Of a DNA stretch of 64,000 nt, positions 8,934 through 18,087 are shown one piece after another. This stretch comes from Polynucleobacter yangtzensis (GTDB lineage: Bacteria > Pseudomonadota > Gammaproteobacteria > Burkholderiales > Burkholderiaceae): the NCBI RefSeq assembly GCF_001595965.1, contig NZ_LOJI01000040.1, forward strand, positions 241,780 through 305,779, read 5' to 3'. Each line of letters opens with the position of its first letter. Position 1 is the first letter of the stretch. The notes beneath the pieces were generated by a model that saw only the letters and a list, made by a program, of their open reading frames with translations, did no database searches and had not been told where the DNA came from. The translations under genes were made by a program, and so were the position numbers.

Positions 8934-9860
8934 TTATTTTGCCGCTGCAGGTTGTTTATTGTTAGATAAACCCCATACATATGCAGTTAATAAATGAATT
9001 TTCTCAGGACTCAAGACTTTATCTTGAGAAGGCATCATTGCCATACGGCCCTTAGTTACAGTCTCAACAATTGTTGCCTCTGAGCCACCATATAACCAAA
9101 CTTTATCTGTAAGGTTTGGAGCGCCTAAAACAATATTGCCTTTGCCTTCTGGGCCGTGACATGCTGCGCAATTCGATTTGTAAACTTCAGAACCGCGAGC
9201 CGCTTTGAGATCATCTGCAGGTAAGCCAGAAAGGCTACGAACGTAGTTAGCAACATCCACAATTTGCTTGCTATCCAATTGCGGGAATGGAGGCATTACA
9301 CCTGCACGACCGTTAATAAGAGTTGTCTTGATATTTTCTGGTGAGCCGCCATAGAGCCAGTCGCCATCAGTCAAATTCGGGAAGCCTTTAGCACCACCGG
9401 CATCTGAACCATGACACTGTGCACAAGAATTCAAGAACAAACGTTGACCCATTTCACGCGCCTTAGGATCAGCAGCAACTTGCTCAATATCCATAGTGAC
9501 GTATTTAGCATAAACGGGCTTTAACTCTTCATTCGCAGTTGTCATGGATTTCATGAGCGAGCCATCGGTACTGTAACCCAACACACCGGGGAAAGAGCCG
9601 AGACCAGGGAATAAAACCAAATAAACCAAACCAAACACGCAGGATAGTAAGAACATCCACATCCACCAGCGTGGGAGCGGATTATTGAGTTCACGTAAGT
9701 CGCCATCCCAAACATGGCCAGTATCAGCTACAGCGCCATCAGCTGTATGTACAACTTTAGCTTTACGCTGTGAAAATAATAGCCATACACACCAAACAAT
9801 ACCCACTAATGAAACTAGGGCGATGTAGCTACTCCAACCGCTGCTAAAAAAGTCACTCAT
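8934..9860 (-). CDS. ccoP: cbb3-type cytochrome c oxidase subunit III (dihaem CcoP)
   Basis: A 308-residue subunit that passes electrons from soluble donors to CcoO. Two N-terminal membrane helices (about 10-30 and 66-86) flank a conserved VWDGDLRELNNPLPRWW segment. Two haem c motifs follow: C146-AQ-C149-H150 and C231-AA-C234-H235, each in its own cytochrome c domain, with later methionines (VMPPFP, AMMPSQ) as likely axial ligands. The start ATG overlaps the ccoQ stop codon (ATGA), showing translational coupling. Haem attachment needs the ccm operon at 20282-27083. Confidence 0.96.
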   Translation of the reverse strand: MSDFFSSGWSSYIALVSLVGIVWCVWLLFSQRKAKVVHTADGAVADTGHVWDGDLRELNNPLPRWWMWMFLLSCVFGLVYLVLFPGLGSFPGVLGYSTDGSLMKSMTTANEELKPVYAKYVTMDIEQVAADPKAREMGQRLFLNSCAQCHGSDAGGAKGFPNLTDGDWLYGGSPENIKTTLINGRAGVMPPFPQLDSKQIVDVANYVRSLSGLPADDLKAARGSEVYKSNCAACHGPEGKGNIVLGAPNLTDKVWLYGGSEATIVETVTKGRMAMMPSQDKVLSPEKIHLLTAYVWGLSNNKQPAAAK

Positions 9861-10024
9861 GATTTATCCTTACTGAATTCATCCGGAAGATCAAATGGAA
9901 GTTCTGCTGATTCCTGGTTTGCTTCTTTTCTACCAGGAGACCAAGCCCACCAAACAATTCCTACAAAGAAAATAAGTCCAATTACTGTAGAAAAAGCAGA
10001 GAGGTAGGGTGTGATCTGTTCCAT
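9857..10024 (-). CDS. ccoQ: cbb3 oxidase small subunit IV (CcoQ)
   Basis: A 55-residue protein found by translating the gap between ccoO and ccoP. It starts MEQITPYLSAFSTV, has one transmembrane helix (about 7-29, ending FVGIVWWAWSP) and a short charged tail with FDLPDEFSKDKS. This is the standard CcoQ layout (the conserved W-x-W and SP after the helix). CcoQ stabilises the CcoNO-CcoP complex. The stop codon overlaps the ccoP ATG by four bases (ATGA). Position, size and topology all agree. Confidence 0.9.
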   Translation of the reverse strand: MEQITPYLSAFSTVIGLIFFVGIVWWAWSPGRKEANQESAELPFDLPDEFSKDKS

Positions 10025-10058
10025 TTGATTTATGTCGTTCTAATTAAAATCCCAGCCT

Positions 10059-10709
10059 TTACTTGGCCACCACTTCATCAACAACGATGTATCTACGATT
10101 TACGCCAAGGCCCTGAAGATAAGCAATCAATGCATCCTCTTCAGTTTTACCTTCTAACTCTTTAGGTGCATTAGCAATCATTTCCTCGGTGTAAGGAACA
10201 CCCAGGCGAGTCATCGCAATCATGTGAGATTGAATAGTGGAAGCATTTGCAGCATTCTTCTGCAACCAAGGATATCCAGGCATATTGGACTCGGGAACCA
10301 CATCGCGCGGATTGCGCAAGTGAATACGATGCCAATCATCAGAGTAACGAGCGCCTACACGAGCTAAATCTGGGCCAGTACGCTTGCTACCCCATAAGAA
10401 CGGATGATCATAGACAGATTCGCCAGCCAAAGAATAAGGACCATAACGCTCAACTTCAGAGCGCAAAGTACGAATCTGTTGCGAATGGCAACCAACGCAA
10501 CCTTCGCGCTGATAGATATCACGTCCCGCCAAGCGTAAAGCTGTATATGGCTCTACGCCAGGACTTGGCTCAGTTGTAGTGTGTTGGAAAAAGAGTGGCA
10601 CGATTTGCACTAAGCCTGCAATCGATACAACAATGATCGTCGCAATAATTAACCAGCCAACGTTTTTCTCAAGTGTTCCGTGGGAAAAGAATTTATTTTC
10701 GCTAGACAT
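10059..10709 (-). CDS. ccoO: cbb3-type cytochrome c oxidase subunit II (monohaem CcoO)
   Basis: A 216-residue membrane-anchored cytochrome c. One N-terminal helix (about 19-40) is followed by the periplasmic domain with haem motif C71-VG-C74-H75 in [20 protein letters not shown], and by the family stretch [19 protein letters not shown] later SNMPGYPWL supplies the probable methionine ligand. Length is typical of the family. An AGGAG ribosome site stands seven bases before the ATG. It lies 12 bases after ccoN in the same operon and transfers electrons from CcoP to the CcoN active site. Confidence 0.96.
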   Translation of the reverse strand: MSSENKFFSHGTLEKNVGWLIIATIIVVSIAGLVQIVPLFFQHTTTEPSPGVEPYTALRLAGRDIYQREGCVGCHSQQIRTLRSEVERYGPYSLAGESVYDHPFLWGSKRTGPDLARVGARYSDDWHRIHLRNPRDVVPESNMPGYPWLQKNAANASTIQSHMIAMTRLGVPYTEEMIANAPKELEGKTEEDALIAYLQGLGVNRRYIVVDEVVAK

Positions 10710-10721
10710 TTTCTTCTCCTT

Positions 10722-12161
10722 TTAGTGTTCAGCAACGGCCGTTGGAATAGGCGCATTTACAAAAGTTTTACCTTGCACAGTTTTGAAGACGTTGAACGCC
10801 ATCAAGAACATACCGCTGAGGTAGCACAAGCCGCCCAACAAACGAATCATGTAGAAAGGATAAGTTGCTTTAACGGACTCAACGAAGCTATATGTCAATG
10901 TCCCATCAGGCTCAAATGCTCTCCACATCAAACCTTGCATTACGCCTGCAATCCACATAGCGGCAATGTACAAAACGACACCGATAGTGGCGATCCAGAA
11001 ATGCAATTCGATCCACTTAGTGCTGTACATCTCTTTTTGACCAACCAAACGTGGAATCAAATAGTAGAGAGAGCCAATCGTAATCATGGCAACCCAGCCT
11101 AAAGCACCTGAGTGAACGTGGCCAATGGTCCAGTCTGTGTAATGTGACAAGCTATTTACAGTCTTAATTGACATCATGGAACCTTCAAAGGTAGACATAC
11201 CGTAGAAGGACAGAGCTACAACTAAGAATTTCAGGATAGGGTCACGACGGAGTTTGTACCAAGCGCCTGACAAAGTCATGATGCCGTTAATCATGCCGCC
11301 CCAAGATGGCGCCAACAAGATTAAAGAGAATACGGTTCCGAGAGACTGGGTCCAGTCAGGCAAAGAGGTGTGCTGCAAATGGTGAGGACCAGCCCACATG
11401 TAAGTAAAGTTCAAAGCCCAGAAGTGAACAATGGACAAACGATACGAATAGATTGGACGCTCTGCTTGCTTAGGAATGAAGTAGTACATCATGCCCAAGA
11501 AGCTAGTAGTCAAGAAGAAGCCTACCGCGTTGTGGCCATACCACCACTGCACCATCGCATCTTGTACGCCAGCATATGCTGAATATGACTTCCACAATGT
11601 CGCAGGCATTTCCAAGTTATTGAAAATATGCAAAATGGCGATTGTCAGAATGTAAGCACCGAAGAACCAGTTGGAAACATAAATATGTTTCGTCTTGCGC
11701 TTCATGATCGTGCCAAAGAACACTACTGCATAGGCCACCCAAACTAAGGTGATCAAAATATCAATTGGCCACTCAAGTTCAGCGTACTCTTTTGATGTTG
11801 AAATGCCTAATGGCAATGTCACTGCAGCTAAAACAATCACTGCCTGCCAACCCCAAAAAGTAAACGCCGCTAACTTGTCACAAAATAAGCGTGCCTGACT
11901 TGTGCGCTGCACGATGTAATAAGACGTTGCAAACAGCGCCGAGCCACCGAAAGCAAAAATCACCGCATTGGTATGCAGTGGACGCAAACGACCATAGCTT
12001 AACCAAGGAATATTAAAAGTGATATCAGGCCAGATGAGCTGGGCTGCGAGAATAACTCCCACGAGCATGCCAACAATTCCCCAGAGCACAGTAACAATGG
12101 CAAATTGGCTGACAACCTTGTAATTGAAGGTATCTTGATTACTCCCCACGGTAAGTCCCAT
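10722..12161 (-). CDS. ccoN: cbb3-type cytochrome c oxidase subunit I (CcoN)
   Basis: The 479-residue catalytic subunit of the high-affinity cbb3 oxidase, with 12 membrane helices. It binds haem b, haem b3 and CuB and reduces oxygen to water while pumping protons. Histidine ligands are visible in [34 protein letters not shown] and [10 protein letters not shown]. The ATG at 12161 is preferred over one at 12194 because AAGGAG lies five bases upstream of it and the family normally begins near this point. It is the first gene of ccoNOQPGH. Expression is probably FNR-driven (see the promoter at 12208-12256), which fits a low-oxygen oxidase. Confidence 0.97.
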   Translation of the reverse strand: MGLTVGSNQDTFNYKVVSQFAIVTVLWGIVGMLVGVILAAQLIWPDITFNIPWLSYGRLRPLHTNAVIFAFGGSALFATSYYIVQRTSQARLFCDKLAAFTFWGWQAVIVLAAVTLPLGISTSKEYAELEWPIDILITLVWVAYAVVFFGTIMKRKTKHIYVSNWFFGAYILTIAILHIFNNLEMPATLWKSYSAYAGVQDAMVQWWYGHNAVGFFLTTSFLGMMYYFIPKQAERPIYSYRLSIVHFWALNFTYMWAGPHHLQHTSLPDWTQSLGTVFSLILLAPSWGGMINGIMTLSGAWYKLRRDPILKFLVVALSFYGMSTFEGSMMSIKTVNSLSHYTDWTIGHVHSGALGWVAMITIGSLYYLIPRLVGQKEMYSTKWIELHFWIATIGVVLYIAAMWIAGVMQGLMWRAFEPDGTLTYSFVESVKATYPFYMIRLLGGLCYLSGMFLMAFNVFKTVQGKTFVNAPIPTAVAEH

Positions 12162-12207
12162 GGTTTCTCCTTTTTTGTGACCAAACAGCGACATAATCCA
12201 AATAGAC

Positions 12208-12256
12208 TGGATCGATTATCAAAGTAAGGCCCCCAAGGGGGTTTGATCTATATCAA
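12208..12256 (-). promoter_or_regulatory. FNR-dependent class II promoter of ccoN
   Basis: A perfect FNR box (TTGAT-N4-ATCAA) occupies 12243-12256. A GATAAT -10 element lies at 12220-12215 on the minus strand, starting 29.5 bases from the box centre. A start near 12208 would place the box at -41.5, the classical class II activator position. The spacer contains the 12-bp palindrome CCCCCAAGGGGG (12230-12241). The leader would be about 47 nt. The box is read directly; the start site is inferred. Confidence 0.8.
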
Positions 12257-12326
12257 AAAGGGTGGGGCAAATTCAGGAAGCAGGGAAAGAAAATGGATTA
12301 TTTCCTAGATCTCTTTAAATATATGA

Positions 12327-12506
12327 CTATTTTTGAGAGTGCTTACTAACTTCTTTGGGTCTAGGCACATCGTCATCCATCAAAATTGCTTGGCCTGGAC
12401 CATCCAAATCATCGAACTGACCACTCTTAATCGACCAGTTCAAAATCCAGACCAAAAGACCAATAAGGACCAGCGACAAAGGGATGAGGAGATAGAGACT
12501 TTCCAT
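12327..12506 (-). CDS. ccoS: cbb3 oxidase maturation protein CcoS
   Basis: A 59-residue protein seen by translating the stretch between ccoN and the P-type ATPase. It begins MESLYLLIPLSLVLIGLL, a single membrane helix, followed by WILNWSIKSGQFDDLDGPG, the diagnostic CcoS motif (W-x-[IV]-x-SGQFDDLxG). The last 20 residues are hydrophilic. CcoS is needed for cofactor insertion into the oxidase. It starts nine bases after the ccoI stop and is read in the same direction, so ccoI-ccoS form a unit upstream of ccoN, separated from it by the FNR promoter. Confidence 0.9.
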   Translation of the reverse strand: MESLYLLIPLSLVLIGLLVWILNWSIKSGQFDDLDGPGQAILMDDDVPRPKEVSKHSQK

Positions 12507-12515
12507 TCCTATAGT

Positions 12516-14948
12516 CTAAGCCTTTCGCAAACGCCAAGCATTTAAGGTCACTGCAAGCGAGGAAAGTGACATGCCGATTCCAGCAACCCATGGATTGACC
12601 CAGCCCATCATCGCAGCCGGAATGGCAAGTAGGTTATAGATCAGAGCCCACAATAAATTCTCTTTAATAATTGCCTGCGTTTTATCCGCTAATAGCAATG
12701 TTTTTGCCAAAGGCTCTAGTGAGGCAGCAGTGAGAATGGCATCAGCTCCAGCTGCTGCTAATGGCGCACCCGCTCCAACAGCTATTGAGATATCTGCACG
12801 CGCAAGTAAAGGCGCATCGTTTACACCATCGCCAATGGCCCATATAAAGCGCCCTTCTTTTTGTAAGCGCTCAATGTAATCATATTTATCCTCGGGGGTG
12901 CAGCCGCCTTGATAGTGCTCTATACCAACATGATGAGCCCACCAAGCAACCGTCTCACGATCGTCACCTGAAACCAAATGCACGGCAATATTTCTAGACT
13001 TCACTACTTTTAAGAATTGCTCTAGACCCACCCTTGGTGTATCCAAGAAAACAAAGCTAGCGATTAATCCTTGTTCGTCAGCTAAATGCACCTGCCCATA
13101 TTGCCCCTGTTGAGCGCCTTGATCTACACCCAACCATAGCGCGCTTCCCAGCCGATAAGGTCCAGAACTTAAACCTCTACCCAAAAGATTAATAACAGGT
13201 TCGCTTAACAAAGGTAGTGTGAGTTTTTCACTTTCTGCAGCACGCAACAATGAAAGTGCTAATGGATGCCTCTGCCCAATCTCTAATGCCGCTGCCAATG
13301 CTAAGGCATCCTCACGGTGATAACCGGAGCGCAAATTGATAACTTCCTGTAGCTCTGGCTGGCCCATTGTTAAGGTGCCGGTTTTATCTAACACTAAATC
13401 AGTTGCCCTTACCAAGCCCTCCATCACGTGTCCGCGTACGATCAGCAAGCCTAATTTAGTTACAGCGCCTTGAGCAGCTGCCATGGCAGTAGGTACAGCT
13501 AACGATAAGGCACAAGGACAGCTGGCAACAAGAACCGAAACTAAAACTGTCCATGCGCGACTAGGATCAAAGTAAAACCAAATTGCTGAGGAAGTAAATG
13601 CACTTAGCAATAAAAAAGTGACAAAGTATGCTGTCCATTTTTCTGCAAGACTCACCATTACCGGCTTTGCTAGCAATGCTTGATCAAGTAGAGATGCAAT
13701 GCCTGCAATACGAGTTGACTGGCCTACTGCTTCAATTCGCATCAATAATGGGTTAAGAATATTATGCGTTCCTGCATATACGTGATCGCCAATTTTTTTC
13801 TCTACCGGCTTAGATTCACCGGTGAGCAATGACTCGTCTAATGCACTTGCATTTTCAATTAAGACACCATCTGCAGGAACCACCTCACCCGGAGATACTC
13901 GCAACACTTCACCAGGATTGCAGTTGACTACTGGCACAACTTCGATCTCTTGTGTTGCAGGGTAATTAAATGCGCGCTCACAGGTAGCGGGCAATTGTTT
14001 TGCTAACGCCTCTGCACCACCCTGCGCATCTTGCCTTGCCAATAACTCAACATATCTTGCGGCCAAAATAAACGCCACAAACATCGTGATGGAGTCAAAA
14101 TAGCTTTTTCCAGACCCTGTTACTAAATTAATAGTGCCCGCAATAAAGGCTAAGGCTAAAGCCAAGGCTATGGGAACATCCATCCCAAGCATATGCGTCT
14201 GCTTGACCGACTGAATACTGCGCCAAGATGCCTGGAATATGGGTCCAGCTGAATAAACTATTACAGGGACAGTGAGAGCCCAACTTGCCCAACCCATCAA
14301 TAACTCAAACTCAGGTGTAATGTCAGCACCAGTATAGGTTGGCCATGCATACATCATGACCTGCATCATGCCAAGCATTGCAACACCCAGGCGCATGAGC
14401 AATTTACGTCTCTCAACTTTTGCCCTATCCAAAGATTGAGATGGCTCGAATGGCCAAGCCTCGTAACCAATGCGTTCAATTTCAAATAGTAATCGCGCTA
14501 AGCTTGTTTTGACTGGGGAAAAACGTACCATCACCTTTTGGGTGACGTAATTAATTTGTACGTCCCGCACGCCTACATTACGACGCAAATGCTGTTCACA
14601 TAGCCATACACAAGCTGCGCAACGAATTTTTTCTAAACGTAGAGTGGTCTCTAAACTATCCCCATCTCCAGATGGTCGAGTAAAGCGACCACGCAAAGAT
14701 GGATCATCGTAAGGCTTAAGTTTTTCTGGAATTTCATTACTTGCAAGATAGGCAGCTGGCTTCTCACCAGACTGCGAGCGCCTGGCATAGAAAACCTCTA
14801 AGCCCTCACCGTGGATGGTTTGGGCAATAGCCATGCAACCTGGACAGCAAAATGATCTAATATGACCGCCTAATTCTGCTTCAATTAAATCACTTGGAAG
14901 GATCTGGCTTGAGCAGTGATAACAAACTAAAGAATTCGATTTATTCAT
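12516..14948 (-). CDS. ccoI: copper-transporting P1B-type ATPase for cbb3 oxidase (CcoI/FixI)
   Basis: An 810-residue heavy-metal ATPase that exports copper for oxidase assembly. An N-terminal cysteine cluster (C9, C12, C34, C35, C38; a FixI-type metal domain) precedes an HMA-like domain with C110-AA-C113. The transmembrane CPC motif is C477-P478-C479, the phosphorylated aspartate is D521 in DKTGTLTMG, the TGES actuator loop is near 376, and GDGVNDAPLL is present near 690. The extra N-terminal cysteine domain and the neighbours ccoS and ccoNOQP separate it from general copper-efflux CopA. It follows the MFS gene by eight bases, so the two may be cotranscribed. Confidence 0.93.
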   Translation of the reverse strand: MNKSNSLVCYHCSSQILPSDLIEAELGGHIRSFCCPGCMAIAQTIHGEGLEVFYARRSQSGEKPAAYLASNEIPEKLKPYDDPSLRGRFTRPSGDGDSLETTLRLEKIRCAACVWLCEQHLRRNVGVRDVQINYVTQKVMVRFSPVKTSLARLLFEIERIGYEAWPFEPSQSLDRAKVERRKLLMRLGVAMLGMMQVMMYAWPTYTGADITPEFELLMGWASWALTVPVIVYSAGPIFQASWRSIQSVKQTHMLGMDVPIALALALAFIAGTINLVTGSGKSYFDSITMFVAFILAARYVELLARQDAQGGAEALAKQLPATCERAFNYPATQEIEVVPVVNCNPGEVLRVSPGEVVPADGVLIENASALDESLLTGESKPVEKKIGDHVYAGTHNILNPLLMRIEAVGQSTRIAGIASLLDQALLAKPVMVSLAEKWTAYFVTFLLLSAFTSSAIWFYFDPSRAWTVLVSVLVASCPCALSLAVPTAMAAAQGAVTKLGLLIVRGHVMEGLVRATDLVLDKTGTLTMGQPELQEVINLRSGYHREDALALAAALEIGQRHPLALSLLRAAESEKLTLPLLSEPVINLLGRGLSSGPYRLGSALWLGVDQGAQQGQYGQVHLADEQGLIASFVFLDTPRVGLEQFLKVVKSRNIAVHLVSGDDRETVAWWAHHVGIEHYQGGCTPEDKYDYIERLQKEGRFIWAIGDGVNDAPLLARADISIAVGAGAPLAAAGADAILTAASLEPLAKTLLLADKTQAIIKENLLWALIYNLLAIPAAMMGWVNPWVAGIGMSLSSLAVTLNAWRLRKA

Positions 14949-14956
14949 TCAATTAC

Positions 14957-16192
14957 TCATGCACGCTCTGAGCCACCCCAACCTCTACGACGCTCGTAAA
15001 TGACGAACAAAACGCCCCATATCACCACGGCAACATATGCCCAAACCCAGGCGGCTTGAGAAGAGCGCGAACCCGATATATCTAGAACGAAACCAAATAT
15101 TGCGGGACCCAATAAACCGCCGCCAAATCCCATTAGCGAGTGCAAACCCATCGCTGCGCCCTTAATATTTTCCTGGGCACTAATGACCAAGCCGGCGGTA
15201 AGTGTTGATGAATCCGCCATGATGAAAATAGCATGTCCAATAGCAAGAGCAACAATCAACCACCATGATTGCCCCGTTGAACAAGCAAATGCAATACCTA
15301 ATACAGCGCTAGTCAGCATCACAATACAAACCCACTTCTGACGTCCGACTCTTAAGGCAATCTCATTACCTAATATTGAAGCAGGTACACCAAAGAAATT
15401 AATCACTCCAGCCAAGGTCGTTGCCGCTAGAAAAAAGGTCTCTCCTGATGCCGCCGCACAAAAAGCGAAAAAGGCAACAATCCAACTTCTAGATGCAAAG
15501 AGCTCCAATGTATGAGCGGTATAGCCAAAAATAAATCCAGAGGCATTTTTATCTTGCAAAACCAGTTTCCATTTACCCACTGGGAAGATATCGTGCAGAC
15601 GTATATTGATTGGTCCCCTCCACTTGTCATGCTGCAATGCCGGAATAAATATCAAGACAATCAAAAATGCAGCTAATGGGCCTAATGCAATCAGGCTAAA
15701 TACATAATGCCAACCTAGCGCACTCAAAATCCAACCGGAACATAAGTAAGAAAACCCTGTACCAATCCCAAAGAAGGCTGTGTAAAAAGCAATGTGTCGT
15801 GTTAGTTCGCCAGACTGAATCCGATCAGACAAAATTTTGAGGCCCGGCATATAGGTGCCAGCAAGGCCAGCCCCATTTAATGCCATAAACAATAGTGCTG
15901 TCCAAAAGTTATATGCCAACAGACCCATACCAAGAAGTCCGCAAGTAGCAATAAGACCGCCAACTAAGTAAACTTTGCGCGCATCAACCCGATCAGTCAA
16001 TGCAGTTGCTAATGGAACCGCTAGCATGTAGCCAAAGAAAAAAGCACTAGCAATCAAACCAGATTGCAAATTACTGAGGCGCCACTCTTCTTGAAGGGCA
16101 GTTAGTACTACTGCGTAGCAAGCAAAGCCCAATAAGGCACAGGTTTGTGCCAAAAGCATAAGAGGGGTATAACCAGCTGAACGAAAGCGCAT
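14957..16192 (-). CDS. MFS transporter
   Basis: A 411-residue inner-membrane protein with 12 predicted helices. The loop between helices 2 and 3 has the major-facilitator motif (LATALTDRVDARKVYLVGG), and a weaker copy follows in the second half (NEIALRVGRQKWVCI). The pattern suggests an importer or exporter of small organic molecules, with no specific substrate signature. It lies eight bases upstream of ccoI in the same direction, so read-through is likely; CcoA-type copper importers are also MFS members, but I see no methionine-rich copper motif that would justify that name. Confidence 0.8.
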   Translation of the reverse strand: MRFRSAGYTPLMLLAQTCALLGFACYAVVLTALQEEWRLSNLQSGLIASAFFFGYMLAVPLATALTDRVDARKVYLVGGLIATCGLLGMGLLAYNFWTALLFMALNGAGLAGTYMPGLKILSDRIQSGELTRHIAFYTAFFGIGTGFSYLCSGWILSALGWHYVFSLIALGPLAAFLIVLIFIPALQHDKWRGPINIRLHDIFPVGKWKLVLQDKNASGFIFGYTAHTLELFASRSWIVAFFAFCAAASGETFFLAATTLAGVINFFGVPASILGNEIALRVGRQKWVCIVMLTSAVLGIAFACSTGQSWWLIVALAIGHAIFIMADSSTLTAGLVISAQENIKGAAMGLHSLMGFGGGLLGPAIFGFVLDISGSRSSQAAWVWAYVAVVIWGVLFVIYERRRGWGGSERA

Positions 16193-16279
16193 AAATAGTC
16201 AGTAGAAACGTGAACTCATTCTACTCGCCCAGATCAAAATTGACCCGCTACACTAATAAAAAAACAAGATGGAGGCAAC

Positions 16280-17263
16280 ATGAATACCAAGTCACTAACC
16301 GTCAGACTCCTGCAAATTGGCGCCAGCCTCTTTGTCGGACTTAATAGCCCCTTGGCAATTGCCGATACCTACCCATCCAAACCCATAAAGGCAATTGTTC
16401 CCTTTGCCCCAGGCAGCACAACAGATCAAATTGGACGTGCATTTGCTGCAAAGATGTCAGAAACCTTGGGTCAACCTGTTGTCGTTGAAAATAAGCCCGG
16501 AGCCAATGGCTTAATTGGTGCTGATTTTGTTGCCAAAGCGCCTGCAGATGGTTACACCATTCTGATTGGGACCAATAGCACCAATGCTGCACTTAAAAGC
16601 TTAGTCAAAAATTTACCGTACAACCAAGATACGGCATTCACTCCGATTGGATATTTTGGATCGGCTCCACTGATTGTTGCAATCAACAATGATGTGCCCG
16701 CAAAATCACTGAATGGATTTGTCTCGCTTGCCAAAGCAAACCCTGGAAAAATGACTTTTGCTTACGCAAGTACATCGCAGCGCGTTTCCTCAGAAATGCT
16801 TGCAAGCTTTGCCGACATTCAAATGACTGGGGTGTCATATAAGAGCGGACCCAATGCCATGACAGATTTAATCGGCGGCCAGGTCAATATGTTTACATCT
16901 GACTTTGGAGTTTCCTTACCTCAAGTGCAGTCAGGCAAGATTCGCGGTCTCGCCGTGACCTCCTTGAAACGCTCGCCCGTGATTCCAGAATTACCCACTG
17001 TAAATGAAGCGCTAGGCATCAAAGGCTATGAACTTATCGCCTTCTTTGCAGCATTTGGACCAGCCGGCATGCCCAAAGACGCGGTCCTCAAACTCAATCA
17101 GGCCATAAACAATGCCGCTAAATCAAAAGATTTAGTTGAGAGACTTTCTGCCAATGGTTTTGAAACACAACCTGGCACGCCTGAGGCACTCGGTCAAAAA
17201 ATTAAACTTGAAACCGCTAAATGGGCTAAGGCCATTAAAGAAGCAGGTATGCAACCAGAGTAA
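16280..17263 (+). CDS. Bug/TctC-family tripartite tricarboxylate transporter substrate-binding protein
   Basis: A 327-residue periplasmic binding protein. A signal peptide spans about 1-29 (cleavage near AIADTYP). The mature protein begins YPSKPIKAIVPFAPGSTTDQIGR and continues with GQPVVVENKPGANGLIGADFVAKAPADGYTI, the standard Bug signatures; VNMFTSDFGVSLPQVQSGKIRGLAVTS follows later. Bug proteins bind carboxylates, amino acids or aromatics and are expanded in Burkholderiales, usually as orphans; no TctA/TctB partner is in this window. A GGAGG ribosome site is six bases before the ATG. Ligand unknown. Confidence 0.92.
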   Translation: MNTKSLTVRLLQIGASLFVGLNSPLAIADTYPSKPIKAIVPFAPGSTTDQIGRAFAAKMSETLGQPVVVENKPGANGLIGADFVAKAPADGYTILIGTNSTNAALKSLVKNLPYNQDTAFTPIGYFGSAPLIVAINNDVPAKSLNGFVSLAKANPGKMTFAYASTSQRVSSEMLASFADIQMTGVSYKSGPNAMTDLIGGQVNMFTSDFGVSLPQVQSGKIRGLAVTSLKRSPVIPELPTVNEALGIKGYELIAFFAAFGPAGMPKDAVLKLNQAINNAAKSKDLVERLSANGFETQPGTPEALGQKIKLETAKWAKAIKEAGMQPE

Positions 17264-17273
17264 GTCCTTGGAC

Positions 17274-18029
17274 TTATTGCTGGCTACGATTAGGTGCGTC
17301 TTGGAAACCGTTAGAGCGGTAGGTTAAGACCAATGTATCTCGGTATCCGTAATCCGCTAATGGCTGAATAGGCGTTGATTCATGGATCATGCGTTGATCA
17401 TTCATTAACAGCAAAGACCAAGGCTGTGTGAGAGTAAAGCGTAGGCCCGCAGAACCAGAAGCATCAAATATTCTGGTCTCACCACCTTTGATACCTGAAC
17501 GATCCAACAAGAAGACCGCTACAAAATCTACGCCATCACGATGAGCGCCCTCAGGCGTGGGACGCCCAATACCGTCAGTTGTATCAATCCGAAATTGATG
17601 CGCCTCCACAAACCAAGTATTGACTTGTTTTAAGCCATTCAAAATATGTGCAAGCCCTAGTAATAACGATTGCCAAGCAGGGTCACCTAACAACTCCTTC
17701 TGAATGGGCTCAAACCAACGTTCAATGCCGCCGTGAAGCGCGTTGTAGTCGAGTGATTGCCAATGTGCTCGATGTGGCACCAAGGTCAATTCATCACCCT
17801 TAATTTCATAACTAGCGTGGCGACGGAAACGATATCGACCACCGTCCTTTAAATAAGGATCACGGGGCAAATCCCCCCAGAACTTGACGAGGCTTTGAAG
17901 ATTGGTCAGATCCACATGACTAAATTGAGCCACAGTCTCAGCAGACACCACCGCGAAACCATCTTCACGCAAAGCCTGGTCAATCTGCTTAAGAGGGGTC
18001 AGCGAAGGCGCAAGGCCGGCAATAGTCAT
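17274..18029 (-). CDS. 2OG-Fe(II) dioxygenase family protein (BsmA/IDO-like)
   Basis: A 251-residue cytosolic protein of the 2OG-Fe_Oxy_2 group, which includes isoleucine and other free amino-acid hydroxylases. The iron ligands appear as the H-x-D in EGAHRDGVDFVAVFLLDR and a distal His in NDQRMIHESTPI, followed by a YRDTLVLTYR strand carrying a likely 2-oxoglutarate-binding arginine. GGETRIFDASG is typical of the family. It converges on the Bug gene; a short TAAGTCC/GGACTTA inverted repeat lies between them. Substrate is unknown; free amino-acid hydroxylation is a family-based guess. Confidence 0.8.
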   Translation of the reverse strand: MTIAGLAPSLTPLKQIDQALREDGFAVVSAETVAQFSHVDLTNLQSLVKFWGDLPRDPYLKDGGRYRFRRHASYEIKGDELTLVPHRAHWQSLDYNALHGGIERWFEPIQKELLGDPAWQSLLLGLAHILNGLKQVNTWFVEAHQFRIDTTDGIGRPTPEGAHRDGVDFVAVFLLDRSGIKGGETRIFDASGSAGLRFTLTQPWSLLLMNDQRMIHESTPIQPLADYGYRDTLVLTYRSNGFQDAPNRSQQ

Positions 18030-18087
18030 CTGCTTATTTTAGGGCAGATGGCAGAATCGGGTTTGGCCTGTTATCCAGCATTTCATC

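Noticed and set aside
12162..12194. Longer CcoN start at 12194
   Set aside because: The downstream ATG has a strong AAGGAG at correct spacing and the FNR promoter geometry fits the shorter start.
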